A stretch of DNA of 64,000 bases from Undaria pinnatifida (GCA_012845835.1 JABAKD010000016.1:22435182-22499181); one strand, 5' to 3'; shown: positions 23,061-33,461, counted from the stretch's first letter. Notes: generated by a model not told the origin, from the letters alone. Numbers and translations are program-made.

Positions 23061-23217
23061 CTTGTATTTAGTGTGTAATAAACGGGTTTTTGAAACCGTT
23101 TTATGCGGCGGAACAACACGTACGATTTTTTTTTTCGCCAAGCTGTCAGCTGCAGCTTGTAGCACTCAGCACTCTGCTGCTGGTAGACACCCTGCGAGTC
23201 GCACCACTCGCGACGAC

Positions 23218-25623
23218 ATGGCGTCAAGCGCCAGTGGTGCTCCGGACTGGAAGAAGACCTCGGAGCCTACGGTCGACTTCGATAGGAGGGCGGGGAAGTG
23301 GAGGCTGAGGATGAAATACACGGCAAGCTCAAAAAAACCCACCATCATCGTGAGATCATCGTATGTCAGCACTCGCGAGGAGGTGGAAGCAATGGCAACT
23401 TGGTGGCGGCTGGGTTGGGAACAGGGAAACAAAGGCAAGAAGGTCAACCCACTCACACAGGTCAACCCACCCACACCTCCGGACCAACAGCAAAGCTCAG
23501 ACTCCCCGCCTACAGCAGAAGCCATGGCTACTCGTACGACTCTTCCGCAAGGCAAGTTCCATTCCGTGCCGTGTGTTTTTTTTTCCAGTATGTGTTTAAT
23601 TTTAATTGCGCCGCGTGCTGCTTGCGGCTGCTCGACGTTGTCCCTGTTGTCTAGTGAAGCTTGCACTGTCTGGCAAGATGCCTGTGCGTGCAGCTTTGCG
23701 TCGGTACGGTAGTGGGGATCCCCGCATACGTTTTATGTTGCTGCTGCACTGCTGTTTTTGAACCTGCGTCATAATGGTGCCGGTCCTACACTGCTGTTTG
23801 TGATACACCTGCGCCCGTGCAAGCACGGGACGCACTCTCTGCGGTTGGCGGTACTCGTACGTCCTGCTGCAACGAAATCGTGGTTACCGCATGCATGTGC
23901 TGGCTGTATTTTTGTCCGCACAAGCGCTACGAGTACGAGTACTGATGGTGGCAATAATGGTACATAGGCGCACGCGCCGATAGTGCCGTTGGCTTCACTT
24001 CTGTTCTCCTGTTTGACGTTGCCCTTGCTGTCTCACGTAGCTTGCATTGTCCGGCCAGATGTCTACGTTCAGCTTTTGGCCGGTACAGCAGTGCTGACCG
24101 CAGATGTTCATGTTGCTCTTCCACTGCTGTTATACGTACTCTTGTGAGAATGGTACCGATCCTACTGCTGTTTGTGTGATACGTCTACGCCCCTGCAAGC
24201 GTGGGAGACTTGACCCACTCTGCGATTGACGGTACTTGTTTACGTGGAAACCACGCCTACGTGCCAGCCGTGTTTGTGTCCTGACCAGAGCCAGTGGCAA
24301 CACGTGTCTCAGGTGCACACTGACGCTGCCGTTACTACAGTATCCGCCTGCATGGCTGTGAGCACGACTGCCAGTACGAACAAACGCCTGTACTGTTGAT
24401 TGACTGTTCCCCGCGTTCTCCCCATCGCTTTCCAACGCGACAGGTAAATCTCGCAATAGCTTGCACCGGCTGAGCGGCGCGCAAGAGAACGAGTTTAAGA
24501 GACAACGCCTCGCAGGGGGTATCGTGGCACGTGGGGAATGGATGGCATCGACGGTCCTGAGCGATCGAGACAAGCGGATCATCTCGCGTGCATGGTTTAG
24601 GCGCGACGAGAGTCTGGGGAAGAAGTTCACAGCACGGAGGTTTTATCTCGGGCATCGCATCACCGAGCTGAAGGCCAGAGTGCAGGCGGACGCGGTACTC
24701 ATCTTCCGTCTTCGGAAAGGTCTGTTGGGGGACATCACCGAGTTGCTTCATGCCGACGACGAGTGCTCTGCTGGCGAGAGAGATGGCATGGACGCGGAGG
24801 CGGGTGGGCACCTCGCGGGCGCCGACGCACTCCCGCCGGGGGCCAGTGCCACACAGCGCAATCGGTTGTTCAGTCAGGCGATGTCGGTCATGGAGGTGGT
24901 GCAACAACAACGCGACCGGGATCTGCTCCAACTGGGCGAGCTCGAAGATGCCAAGCGAGTCGCCGACACCACGAAAGCCACCGCTTCGCTCGCCACGCAG
25001 AAAACAGTAGAAGCAAAGGTGTTCAAGCACATGGACGAAGCCTCGCGCATTCGGTCCCCTTGCGTACTGATACTGCCTTGCGCGCCCTTATGATTTCGTA
25101 CTTGTGTTCTTTCATGGAGACGCTTTTTGACATATATTGTCAAGTGCGACCATGGGGTAGATTTCAGGCAAGTACGTGAGCTAATGTGATAACATCATCA
25201 TCATCATCATCAGTAGCACTCGTGGGAGAAACTCTCGTATTGATAGCACAGCACCGTTGGTACGTACGGAGGGGTAGAAATGGGAGGAATTGGTAGAAGT
25301 GTCGCGCTCTGACACTTTTTTGTTCGTTGCGATCCGTGCCGATGTTTGGTGCCCTACGTAGTGTCACTGGAATACTACACGCGTATAATTATGTCGCCAT
25401 GAATGGCAACACATCATTTTGGGTGGCCTTTTATCGCGAGCAATTGAACCGCATCGCTCGGGACCTTAATATTAATCTACGAGGTACAGATGAGTGCTCG
25501 CAGCGTCGCAGTACTACGTGCTGCAAAGGTCTTCCGCCCCTCCCTCAGAATACGCCCGAAAAGAAGGACCCGATAAAATGCGCTGCCCCGCTCAACTTTG
25601 TGAAGTTTGATCTGAAATTTTAA
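23218..25623 (+). CDS. Spliced gene of unknown function (three-exon model)
   Basis: Exon 1 (23218-23551) starts MASSASGAPDWKKT, has a short block GKWRLRMKYTASSKKPTIIV reminiscent of small beta-sheet DNA-binding folds, and ends in a Pro/Gln/Ser linker. A GC-AG intron (CCGCAAG/GCAAGT to CGCGACAG) joins in phase to exon 2 at 24444. Exon 2 reads NEFKRQRLAGGIVARGEWMA, then RRDESLGKKFTARRFYLGHR and a helical segment (VMEVVQQQRDRDLLQLGELE). A third block, 25362-25623, reads NTSFWVAFYREQLNRIARDL and ends at a stop. The exon 2 to exon 3 junction (ATTCG/GTCCCC near 25052) is in phase but its donor is weak. DNA binding is a guess from the exon 1 pattern and basic exon 2. Confidence 0.5.
23634..24390 (+). 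repeat. 380-base tandem duplication inside intron 1
   Basis: Two diverged copies lie 380 bases apart. GACGTTGTCCCTGTTGTCT at about 23634 matches GACGTTGCCCTTGCTGTCT at about 24014. The following blocks (AGCTTGCACTGTC, GCTGCTGCACTGCTG, CGCCCGTGCAAGC) recur in order. The duplication accounts for most of the intron's length. Its ORFs are shadows. Confidence 0.6.
25192..25212 (+). repeat. (ATC)n microsatellite
   Basis: Seven uninterrupted ATC units. A run of about 20 T follows further on at 25666-25685. Neither shows any functional context. Confidence 0.8.
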
Positions 25624-26046
25624 CGTCGTATTTAAATTGCATGTGCACACAAACGACAAGCGTACCTTTTTTTTTTTTTTTTTTCTTTAAAAAGTTATGT
25701 CTACTTTTGTATTTTTTTGGATATTTATATTGGTAATTTCTCTCGGACTAACGGAAAAAAAAAAAACGGGTCGCTTCTCAATTGTTGGTTAATACATTAT
25801 AAACATCGTGTTGAAACCTCACGTCCCAATTCGTAATATTGAGCGGGGCATAGTCAATCCACTGATCTAGCCGATTTTAAGCTGGCCCAGCTCGTACATA
25901 GTTCATGTTTTGGGACACGCACTGATGTATCAACGCCACTGCTTTCGTATATTTCAATTGAAACCGCGTACATAGTTGTTCGCGAGATATGGCATCAATA
26001 CTGCTGTTGATTCTACGAAAAATAAAAGACAGATATACTACATCAT

Positions 26047-26140
26047 AGCTGCGCGATCGATCCAAAAAGAATGGTATTTACGATGTTCAACTAAGAAGCT
26101 TTGCAGACGGCGTGTGATCCTTCGAACGCGCGTTTAACGG
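26047..26140 (+). repeat. Diverged family A 5' fragment
   Basis: GCTGCGCGATCGATCCAAAA, TTTGCAGACGGCGTGTGATC and GAACGCGCGTTTAACGGG follow the order of the family A 5' end (ageing substitutions throughout). It is the oldest-looking copy in the window. Confidence 0.4.
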
Positions 26141-26707
26141 GAAGTGCATGGCAGGGCATAGATTAGTGGTTTAGCGTCAGTTGCGCCGATGCAACGCAAC
26201 AGGCGACGCAAGGCGTGTTGCAAACGCGCAACATCAAATTTAGGCTCGGGCGTATACCCTCGTGAAGGATGCACGCCGGTTACGCCCCTACTAAGGCAAG
26301 GCAGCACAGGTCGGGATACAGGTGGTAGATGCTCCGTAGTCGCACGACCCAGTCTATATTTGTAATGAATGCCATGGACTAGGTACAATGACCGAATTCA
26401 TGAGAAACAGATAAAACACAAAACAAGATAGCTACTTTATGGTGGTTTTCGAATTTTGAATGTGCATTTCGCCCATTAGAAATATTGGAAGTACAACGGC
26501 TCTCGAAATTCCTTCCAGGTACCTTCCACCATAAATCTCAATGTGGGTTTCTCTGTCCAAAAAATTAGAAATTCGTGTCTCGGTTCACCACCGTTAATAA
26601 TAAATACATAAAAGAAACACTCCATCTGTGAGATCGAAGATTTCGTCCACACTCGTCTTTGCAAGCTGGTTGATACCCCGATCGCGCGTAATACTGGGTG
26701 TGTGTTT

Positions 26708-26964
26708 GACTGGTTCTTACTACGATAGCCCCCCCAAGAACCTGCGATATTAACGAACGCTTCATGTCTGCTGGACACGAGGAAGGCCGCTATCAAATAA
26801 TGGTCTGCCATATGTTTTATTGTTTGCAAAGGACTACTAGGACTATCATACAATAACGTCAGGGTGGCAAGGGGCACCACAATTCAGGAGGTGAGGCCGG
26901 AAGCAGGTTTAAAAACCGCCAGCTTCGTTCAAGAAAAGTTGGTGGGGCCTGCCGTAGAAAAACT
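26708..26964 (+). mobile_element. MITE family B, copy 1
   Basis: The left end GACTGGTTCTTACTACGATA then GCCCCCCC pairs with the right end GGGGCCTGCCGTAGAAA. The interior shares AACGAACG, TGTTTGCAAAGG, ACGTCAGGGTGGCAAGGGGC and AAGAAAAGTTGG with copies at 47.2 and 56.7 kb. It sits inside family A copy 5. The flanks, TGTTT and TGTCT, suggest a roughly five-base target duplication that has drifted. Confidence 0.65.
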
Positions 26965-27124
26965 TGTCTTCATTAAGGATATAGGTGGGAGACTCCCCTC
27001 GCAACTACATAAAGTGTAGCTATCCGCGTCGACAGGGTGATGTTAGTCAGTCTGTGCGCGAAAAGTGAAAAAACCGTTTTTGAGGGGGTCAAAATCTCAC
27101 AGCTGTAGAAGGAAATGCGTCAGT

Positions 27125-27362
27125 TTGTCAGGTGTATGTATGTCGTATGTATGTGGTGTATGTATAGACTATGGTGTAAATATGTTGTATGTATGGTGTA
27201 AGTATAGTGTGAATATGGTGTGTGTATGGTGTACATATGGCGTGTGTATGGTGTAAGTATGGTGCATGTATGGTGTATGTATTATGTGCGTATGTGGTCA
27301 TTGTATGTATGGATACATGGTGTAAGTGTCGTGTGTGTATGGTGCAAGTATGGTGTGAGTAT
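27125..27362 (+). repeat. Minisatellite of GTATGTATGGTGTA-type units
   Basis: About 240 bases of short degenerate units (GTATGGTGTAAGTATGGTGT and variants). Stop-poor frames on both strands, Tyr/Val-rich on one and Thr/His-rich on the other, are by-products. It lies within family A copy 5. Confidence 0.7.
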
Positions 27363-28229
27363 ATATGTCGACCAAGGCTACGATGGAGGCAGTAAGTAGT
27401 TCCCGTGTTGGTGTTGATGTGAACAAGAAACGGTTTCTGAATGGCGGGTCTCAATGACCCTAAATCATCGTCGGATATAGGTCATACTTCTTCCTTTTTC
27501 TTGTCGCGTACCTAACTCATTGAATTTTTTATCCGGTCGGCAGTTAAACAGTCGTCCAAGTCATTCTTTTGGTTAAGGAGGACATGGCATGACCTCCTAC
27601 TGTAAGAAACCTCAGAAAAAATGTGGTGCACCTCTACCGTCTTATAGTAACTCGTACAACCAGTGAGGGGAGGGCGGAGTTTCTAAGGGCGCCGGGCCCG
27701 GGTTTGAACAAGAGGGAGCTGGAGGGGGGGGAACGGGCGGGGCAACTAAATCTATCTGTGCGCGGAAAATACAAAAACAAATGTAACGCTTGTGGAAGGA
27801 ATGCATCAGTCTAAAACGTTAATCCTGTAAGTCGTACAACCAGTGGGAAGTCGGAGTGGTCGAAGGGGTAAGGGGTGGGTTGTGGAAAGGGGATTTCCAA
27901 CAGATTTATGTCGCAAAATCTTGGGGTTGCTATACGCGTGGTGCTAGGTCTAGACGATGGTGAGGGTGGTGGGAAAGGAGGGGGCGTTGGGGCGGGGGGG
28001 GGTGGGGACGAATTGGAGCTACAAACTGGATGGTTAGAAATATAATAAGGTGACATTTTTACTGCGTGGTAGTGTATATTACTCAGTAAGATTTCGTTTT
28101 TTAGGTGCGGTGTTTGAACGAGAGGGAGCGCGGGAACATCAATGATCGTAGTACAGGAACAACCGATCTACTCAGGAGCTACACAGCATCGTTCGAAAAC
28201 TGTTGGTGTTTTCGTTGTACTGACATACA

Positions 28230-28530
28230 TTATGTTCTTTTCACACCTCTACTTTCCAGCCTCTGGACAAGCCGTGGTCACAGGTGTCATCCGTTCACCC
28301 CCCCGGTTCTTGCCTTCAATATTTTTCGCGCACAGGGTTCGGCAATCCCACTGCTCGTCGATCGTTCACTGTGTTGCTAACTCACGCTCTCGCGATTTGC
28401 GCAAGTCAATTTGTGCACAAGAAAAAGCCCCCACGAACTTGTACGAGTATGCACTCAGGGGGATTCGAAGTCACGAAGCTGACCTATATCAAGCTCAAGG
28501 ATAATTCCGTACACCACCGGGGCGACCGGC
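28230..28530 (-). mobile_element. tRNA-headed SINE-like element, family C, copy 2
   Basis: Complete on the minus strand. The head GGTCGCCCCGGTGGTGTACG carries a box A-like region, GACTTCGAATCCCCC is box B, then GTGCACAAATTGACTTGCG, the body and GTGACCACGGCTTGTC, ending AGGTGTGAAAAGAACA. It lies head to head with copy 3, about 20 bases apart. Confidence 0.65.
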
Positions 28531-28544
28531 CCATACTACTCGTA

Positions 28545-29140
28545 CTTATGGCCGGTGGCCCCGATGGCGTATCAGGTTATCGTCGGGCCTCTAGTGTAGG
28601 TCAGCGTCGTGAGTTCGAGTCTCCCCGAGTCCATACTTGAAACCATTCGTGTGCGATTTGATTTTTTTCTGGGGCACAAATTGACTTGCGGAAAGCGCAA
28701 GGGCGTGAGTTGGCCGCAGCAGCAGCATACATACATACAATGGAGGTATGTAGCACTGTTGGTCTCAAGTTGTTTTTGTTTGACGGGGCTAATTGTCGAA
28801 ATACGGGTCATAATTTTGATACATGATTATCGTCGTGCCTAGCTAGGCCATGCGATTTTTCATCCGGAACGGCACCACCTGTACTCGATAGCAGTTTTTT
28901 TTGCCCAACAAAAGTTTTTGGAGATCTTTGGCTACCAAATGGAGGGACTTTGTAAAAGTGATGGTGGACTCCCATCGTAGACCGCGTCATCAAAAATACA
29001 CATACATACAACACCATCATCAGCAAATACACGAGCAGTGTGGGATTGTTGAACCCCATGCGCGATACAAACTGACGGCAAGAACCGAGGGGAAGAAGGG
29101 ACGGCACCTGTGACCACGGCTTGTCTACAAGCTGGAAAGT
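28545..29140 (+). mobile_element. tRNA-headed SINE-like element, family C, copy 3, with insertion
   Basis: Head GATGGCGTATCAGGTTATCG and box B GAGTTCGAGTCTCCCCGAG, then ACAAATTGACTTGCGGAAAG. The body is broken from about 28722 to 29000 by unrelated DNA flanked by CATACATACA-rich text on both sides. It resumes at GAGCAGTGTGGGATTGTTGA and ends CTGGAAAGTAGAGGTGTGC. The CATACATACAA motif at both insertion edges may be the duplicated target. Confidence 0.6.
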
Positions 29141-29162
29141 AGAGGTGTGCTTAAAAATACGC

Positions 29163-29322
29163 TAGGTGGTCCTATATAGTGCGGGTATGTGTCACCAAAA
29201 TTTACCCGCACTATACCGGGCACCCGCACTATATAAAAACCGACCACTATAAAAGGGTCTATATCGTGCAGAAAGATTTCACCCGCTCTATATCGGGCAC
29301 CCGCACTATATAGGGCCACCTA
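29163..29322. mobile_element. Small foldback MITE with TAGGTGG termini
   Basis: The left arm TAGGTGGTCCTATATAGTGC is matched inverted by GCACTATATAGGGCCACCTA at the right end, giving a 160-base element. The interior is made of further CCGCACTATA and CTATATCGTGC copies in both orientations, so most of it can fold on itself. TA at each end may be the target duplication. No coding capacity. Confidence 0.65.
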
Positions 29323-29379
29323 CTGTAGTTAAATCGACACACGACGCGTAAGAAAATACGTGCAAGTGTGGTGAGCTAA

Positions 29380-30095
29380 AGCTTTATTTTTCCTTATCCG
29401 CCGGAGGATAAAAAAATTGGAAAAAAAAATAGCAAAAAAAAAAACTACGAAGTAGTACTCGCAGTGTTGTTGTAATAGGCCGTGAGCTGTTTATATTGCA
29501 CTTTCACGTATGTTTATATTCGTACACCTGGTGAACAACTTCGGAACGACGTACAAATAGCCTCTGTCAGGAGGCCAAGAAAACTATTGTAATTAATGGT
29601 AGGTGTGTGATACCTGCAGTGCATCATGTACTGCATCATGCATTCACGGTCCCGGAGCTTGCTGCGTGCCGAGCTTTAAACAAGAGAAAGTTCAGACCCT
29701 TCTCCATGTAGAGATTGCATGAAAGCTCCGTTCAGGGGTTTGAACTCGACATTGTACATACTGCCGCTGTGTACCGGGTACATTTTCTGGTAGCAGTTAC
29801 TAAATTGTTTCAAACCCAGACCGGGTATCAACGTACTGTACCACTACTGTAAGACAACAAGGTAGCAGCAGTACAAGGATTGGCGCACTTTACATGTTTT
29901 CACTTCACCGGGTACATGTTTGATGGCACGATAACATGAAAGTGTACGAGTCTGGTGGCACCAGTTGTCGCCCCATTTGGTGTGAGGAGACATCAATAAA
30001 TGGCAACAATCGCGAATCCATCCGTTTATCAGAGTTGACCCCAGAGGTTGCTTGCACGAGCATCCCTGATGGGTAGTCCGCGGGTATGATATACG
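29380..30095. other. No supported gene
   Basis: AT-rich DNA with a short A-run region near 29410-29450 and weak GTGCATCATGTACTGCATCATG repeats near 29618. No exon, RNA gene or element end is recognised. Confidence 0.3.
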
Positions 30096-30099
30096 TACC

Positions 30100-30153
30100 T
30101 GTGACCACGGACTTGATTATGCGAGTTAACGTGAGAACAACAACAACAACGTA
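30100..30153 (+). repeat. (CAA)n-tailed SINE-like repeat, family D, copy 5
   Basis: CCTGTGACCACGGACTTGAT, then TATGCGAGTTAACGTGAGAA and a tail of four CAA units. Cleanest example of the 3' core. Confidence 0.55.
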
Positions 30154-30159
30154 CCCAAA

Positions 30160-30655
30160 ATAGGCACACGGATTTTTTTCGTCATGTCATAACATCCACC
30201 CCCCTGCGACGCGTCGCTAACGACCCTTTTCAACGGCTTAACAAGCAGGTTGCACAATGAATCACGTGGTTTAACCTCCTGCGCATCGTGAATGGGAAAA
30301 AGAGGCATCTGCTCGCCACCCAAAAATGTACCTTTGACACTCTAGCACCAAATCGTCGGTACATATACACTGCAAACGGCTTCGTAGTGAGAGGTAAAAA
30401 ACAGGCAACGCAGGGAGAGGTAAACGTTCCAGAGCAAAAAAGCAAATAGTAGTTAGCGTGACATGTTGTGCTGATGATGCACCACACCGGATACACTATC
30501 CCCTACTGCTGCCTGCCGTATCAGGTTGAGCAGTGCAGTAACATTTGGGCTACACACCTGAGCCGTGAAGCCGCCGCACGGGAAGATGGTCTTGAACAAA
30601 TCAGAAGAACGCGTTGACAAGCCAGATGGGGGGATGGCGGCTGTCTTACACAATG
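30160..30655 (-). CDS. Coding-like blocks, unknown
   Basis: Two minus-strand frames with natural composition. The first, 30655-30453, reads FTAQVCSPNVTALLNLIRQA and ends in a stop. The second, about 30323-30160, reads LCNLLVKPLKRVVSDASQGG. They are in different frames; an intron or decay would be needed to join them. No domain recognised. Confidence 0.25.
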
Positions 30656-31221
30656 TTTATGTCGGCCACTCTCCCTTTCGCTGGGCCTGATTGTACTAAC
30701 TGCTGTGGCTGCTACTACTAGTATCTGTTGCTGTGATTAGATGAACCTAAACGCTCGTCAAAGCATAATATTCATACCCATGCACGATACGGCGGTGGGG
30801 TGGAAAAGTGAATTTATTAGATGAATAATGACTTCAATTCTCGAATGCTGTATTAAGAGCGAACATATAGATAACTTATAATATTCTGTATTCGTACTCT
30901 TCCCGATATTAGCCCCGGGGGAAGAAAAAAAAAAATAATCTGCCTACGATACATATGATGAAGCAGTATAGTGGTAACTACAGTAATCAATTTCACGTGA
31001 TAAATACTTCGAAGTATATAAAGTAGAGTTGATGTTTTACCGAGCTCAAAATACCCCACCTAAAGTATAAATACCAACACGTACCATTTTAGTGGACAAA
31101 AAATATGACACCTCCCAAAAAAAACTCACTCATATATTATATCACGAGTACAAACAACGCAGCCTGCGAAGATGAGTATTGACCTGAAATTCGTCGAACT
31201 CACGGCTGACGTCCTCGAAAA

Positions 31222-31461
31222 TTAGTCATAAAATGGATATGAGGTTGATTCGTCCTTTATGATTTGTTTGCTATACGCTTTGTTTACCCGTTGCTTCTTT
31301 CCGATTTTCATATTTTGTTTTAGTTGTTGCTTTCCCTTCGTGTCCCCGAATAAATTCCCTGCACAAATTTTTATATCATGGAATGGTTGGCGATGGATGC
31401 TAAGTAAACTAGTGGACTCTACCATTTTACCGATCCATTTGCCAGAGCACACTATTGACAC
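31222..31461 (-). CDS. Coding-like block, unknown
   Basis: A 79-codon frame rich in Lys and Gln towards its end (GKQQLKQNMKIGKKQRVNKA). The opposite strand carries a longer frame that is Phe/Cys-rich at first and then runs into family A, which is less credible. No domain recognised. Confidence 0.2.
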   Translation of the reverse strand: MSIVCSGKWIGKMVESTSLLSIHRQPFHDIKICAGNLFGDTKGKQQLKQNMKIGKKQRVNKAYSKQIIKDESTSYPFYD

Positions 31462-31664
31462 ACGTCATTGCACGCCTACACACGACTCTGCCTCGAGCAC
31501 CAAACCAAGAAGGACTCAGACTGCAGCGATGGAGGTCATACGCGAAAGACCCCGTTTCGTAGCTGCCATTTTGTTTTTTTGTGGTGGTAATTCTGTCATT
31601 CGGTATCCACCACAGATCAACCGATCCAAGCCAGCGGCAATCAGAACTCAGCGCACATCAACAA

Positions 31665-32280
31665 GGTCGTATATTGTAAAAATTAAATTACACTCCAGCT
31701 GCGAGATCGAATATTTTGTCGAAACTCATCTTTGCAAGCTGTGTGTGATACTCCGATCGCGCGTATTACGGGTTGTGTGCCCTCATTAAGGATATAGGTC
31801 GGCGACTCCCCTTGCAGCTACAGCGTAGCTATCAAGGTCAACAGGGTGATGTTAGGCAGTCTGTGCGCGGAAGCTATAAAACCCGTGTCTGAGGGGGGAA
31901 AAATCTGACAGCTGTGGAAGGAAATGCATCAGTTATGAAGTTAATACTGTGGTAAGTCGAATAACCGGCGAGGGGAGGGCTGAGTTTCTAAGGACGTGGA
32001 GGCCTGACCTTGATCAAGAGGGGGGCGGGAGGGGGGGAGGGGGGGGAGGGGGCGGGTGGGACAGCTCAACTTGGGCGTGGAAACTATTAATCCTGGTTGT
32101 TGGGGAGGGGGGGGCGATGTGGCGGGGGGGGTCGGGGGGGGGGGTGGCTTTAGGTCGCATAGATGTAGGGGTTTGCTGCGGGTGGTGGGGAAGGAAGGGG
32201 CGTTGGGGGCGGGGGGTGGGTGGGAATTGCAAAAGCGGCATGGACGGCTCCAAAACGATAATGAGGGGGTATAATACCAT
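31665..32280 (+). mobile_element. Family A, copy 6
   Basis: Starts ACACTCCAGCTGCGAGATCG and keeps the 5' order through CTGTGCGCGGAAGCTATAA, AATCTGACAGCTGTGGAAGG and the first two G-run blocks, then GGCATGGACGGCTCCAAAAC. A run of 18 T follows at once and begins family C copy 4, so one element appears inserted at the other's end. Confidence 0.6.
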
Positions 32281-32600
32281 GTTTTTTTTTTTTTTTTTTC
32301 ACGCTTTCACTTCTCAGCTTCTGGAAAAAAAGCCGTAGTCGCAGGTGTCGTCCCTTCTGCCCCCCGGTTCTTGCCTTTAATTTGTATCGCGCATTGGGTT
32401 CAGCAATCCCACTGCTGGTCGACTTTTCATCGAGTGCTGCTAACTCACGCTCTCGCCCTCTCTGCGAGTCAATTTGTGCACAAGAAAAAGTCCCAACGAA
32501 TATTCGAGTATGCACTCGGCGGGGCTCGAACTCACGAACTGACCTATACCAGGCTCGAGCTTAATCTGATACGCCACCGGGGCGACCGGTATGCACCAGG
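32281..32600 (-). mobile_element. tRNA-headed SINE-like element, family C, copy 4
   Basis: On the minus strand: CCGGTCGCCCCGGTGGCGTA head, then GTTCGAGCCCCGCCGAGTG as box B region, the CAAATTGACTCGC body and a 3' A-run of 18 (T-run at 32281-32299 on the plus strand). The homopolymer at the 3' end is what a poly(A)-primed retroposon would leave. Confidence 0.65.
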
Positions 32601-32616
32601 TACCAGGTATGCATAC

Positions 32617-32650
32617 GTTGTTGTTGTTCTCACCTTAACTCGCATATGTA
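32617..32650 (-). repeat. Family D tail fragment, copy 6
   Basis: On the minus strand, ATATGCGAGTTAAGGTGAGA followed by ACAACAACAACG matches the family D end. The GTGACCACGG core is missing. Confidence 0.4.
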
Positions 32651-32849
32651 ATCATCTATTCCTGGTTGTGTTCTTTCAAAGGTACGTACAAACCATGCCC
32701 GGGGTATTTACCTTGCACATATTTATATACATACATGTGCGCACACACAGGATACGGGAAGGCCCGGCCCGCATTGCCCGGTGGTCGTTTGTGGTCCAAC
32801 AGCCCAACCGACATTTTCGCGTACACTTCTATGAATTAATACAACTTGT

Positions 32850-33262
32850 TTTTGTTTTTTTCACACACATCTACTTTGCAGTTTCTAGACAAGCCGTGGT
32901 CACAGGTGTCGTCCCTTCTTCCCACCGTCTCTTGCCTTCAACTTGTTATCGCGCGTAGGGTCCAGCACTTCCACCGCTCGTTGATTCTACATCGGGTGTT
33001 ATTGCTAAATCACGCTGTCGCGCTTGCTCCGTAAGTCAATCGGTTCACAAGACAAAATTCCTACGAATTTATACAGAGTATGTGTGCGCTCGGTGGGTCC
33101 GTAGTCACGAAACTGATATATAATAGTCTATAGAGTATCACACACAGCTTGCAAATATTAGTTTCGACAAAATATTCGATCTCACAGCCGGAATGATTTC
33201 TATTTTTCAAAATAATACCAGGCTCGGGGATGACCTGATACGCCACCGGGGCGACCTACCCT
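32850..33262 (-). mobile_element. tRNA-headed SINE-like element, family C, copy 5, with family A insert
   Basis: On the minus strand the head GGTCGCCCCGGTGGCGTATC is followed after GAGCCTGGTATT by about 100 bases of family A sequence, then by the rest of the head (TCAGTTTCGTGACTACGG) and the complete body to TGTGTGAAAAAAA. The box A to box B spacing is destroyed, so this copy could not be transcribed normally. Confidence 0.6.
33116..33222 (-). mobile_element. Family A, copy 7 (5' fragment inserted in family C copy 5)
   Basis: On the minus strand: TTCCGGCTGTGAGATCGAAT, TTTGTCGAAACTAATATTTG and CAAGCTGTGTGTGATACTCT, the start of family A. Both edges carry TAATA-like text (ATATAATA and AAATAATA), a probable short target duplication. 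Only about 80 bases of element-specific sequence are present. Confidence 0.55.
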
Positions 33263-33461
33263 TACTGTTGCGTGATGCTTGTGAAACGTCTAGCGGCTTC
33301 ACAAAAACAGCCATGACATAAACAAGTGGATTCCAACGGGGTCGTAATTTGTCGGTATGTTCTTGATTACAAAACAACAAGGAGCAGCCGTATACGTCAG
33401 CAGTGAGCAGTGAGCATTGAGCCGTTTGCCCCGGTGATCCATAGGACTCAGGAGTTCACAA

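Larger units (their letters stand above)
26595..28135 (+). mobile_element. Family A, copy 5, interrupted by a MITE and a minisatellite
   Basis: The 5' end (CACTCCATCTGTGAGATCGA) is cut after the GATCGCGCGTAATACTGGGT block by MITE B1 and resumes at TCATTAAGGATATAGGTGGG. It breaks again at 27125, where a short-unit minisatellite and about 270 bases of other DNA intervene. It continues from 27640 with CCAGTGAGGGGAGGGCGGAG, the G-rich blocks and GGTGCTAGGTCTAGACGATG to about 28135. The order is complete if the insertions are removed. Confidence 0.55.

Noticed and set aside
27128..27454. Tyr/His/Thr-rich minus-strand ORF
   Set aside because: Encoded by the minisatellite; no independent coding evidence.
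31259..31789. 176-codon plus-strand ORF
   Set aside because: First part is Phe/Cys-rich AT sequence and the last third is family A DNA; unlikely to be a gene.
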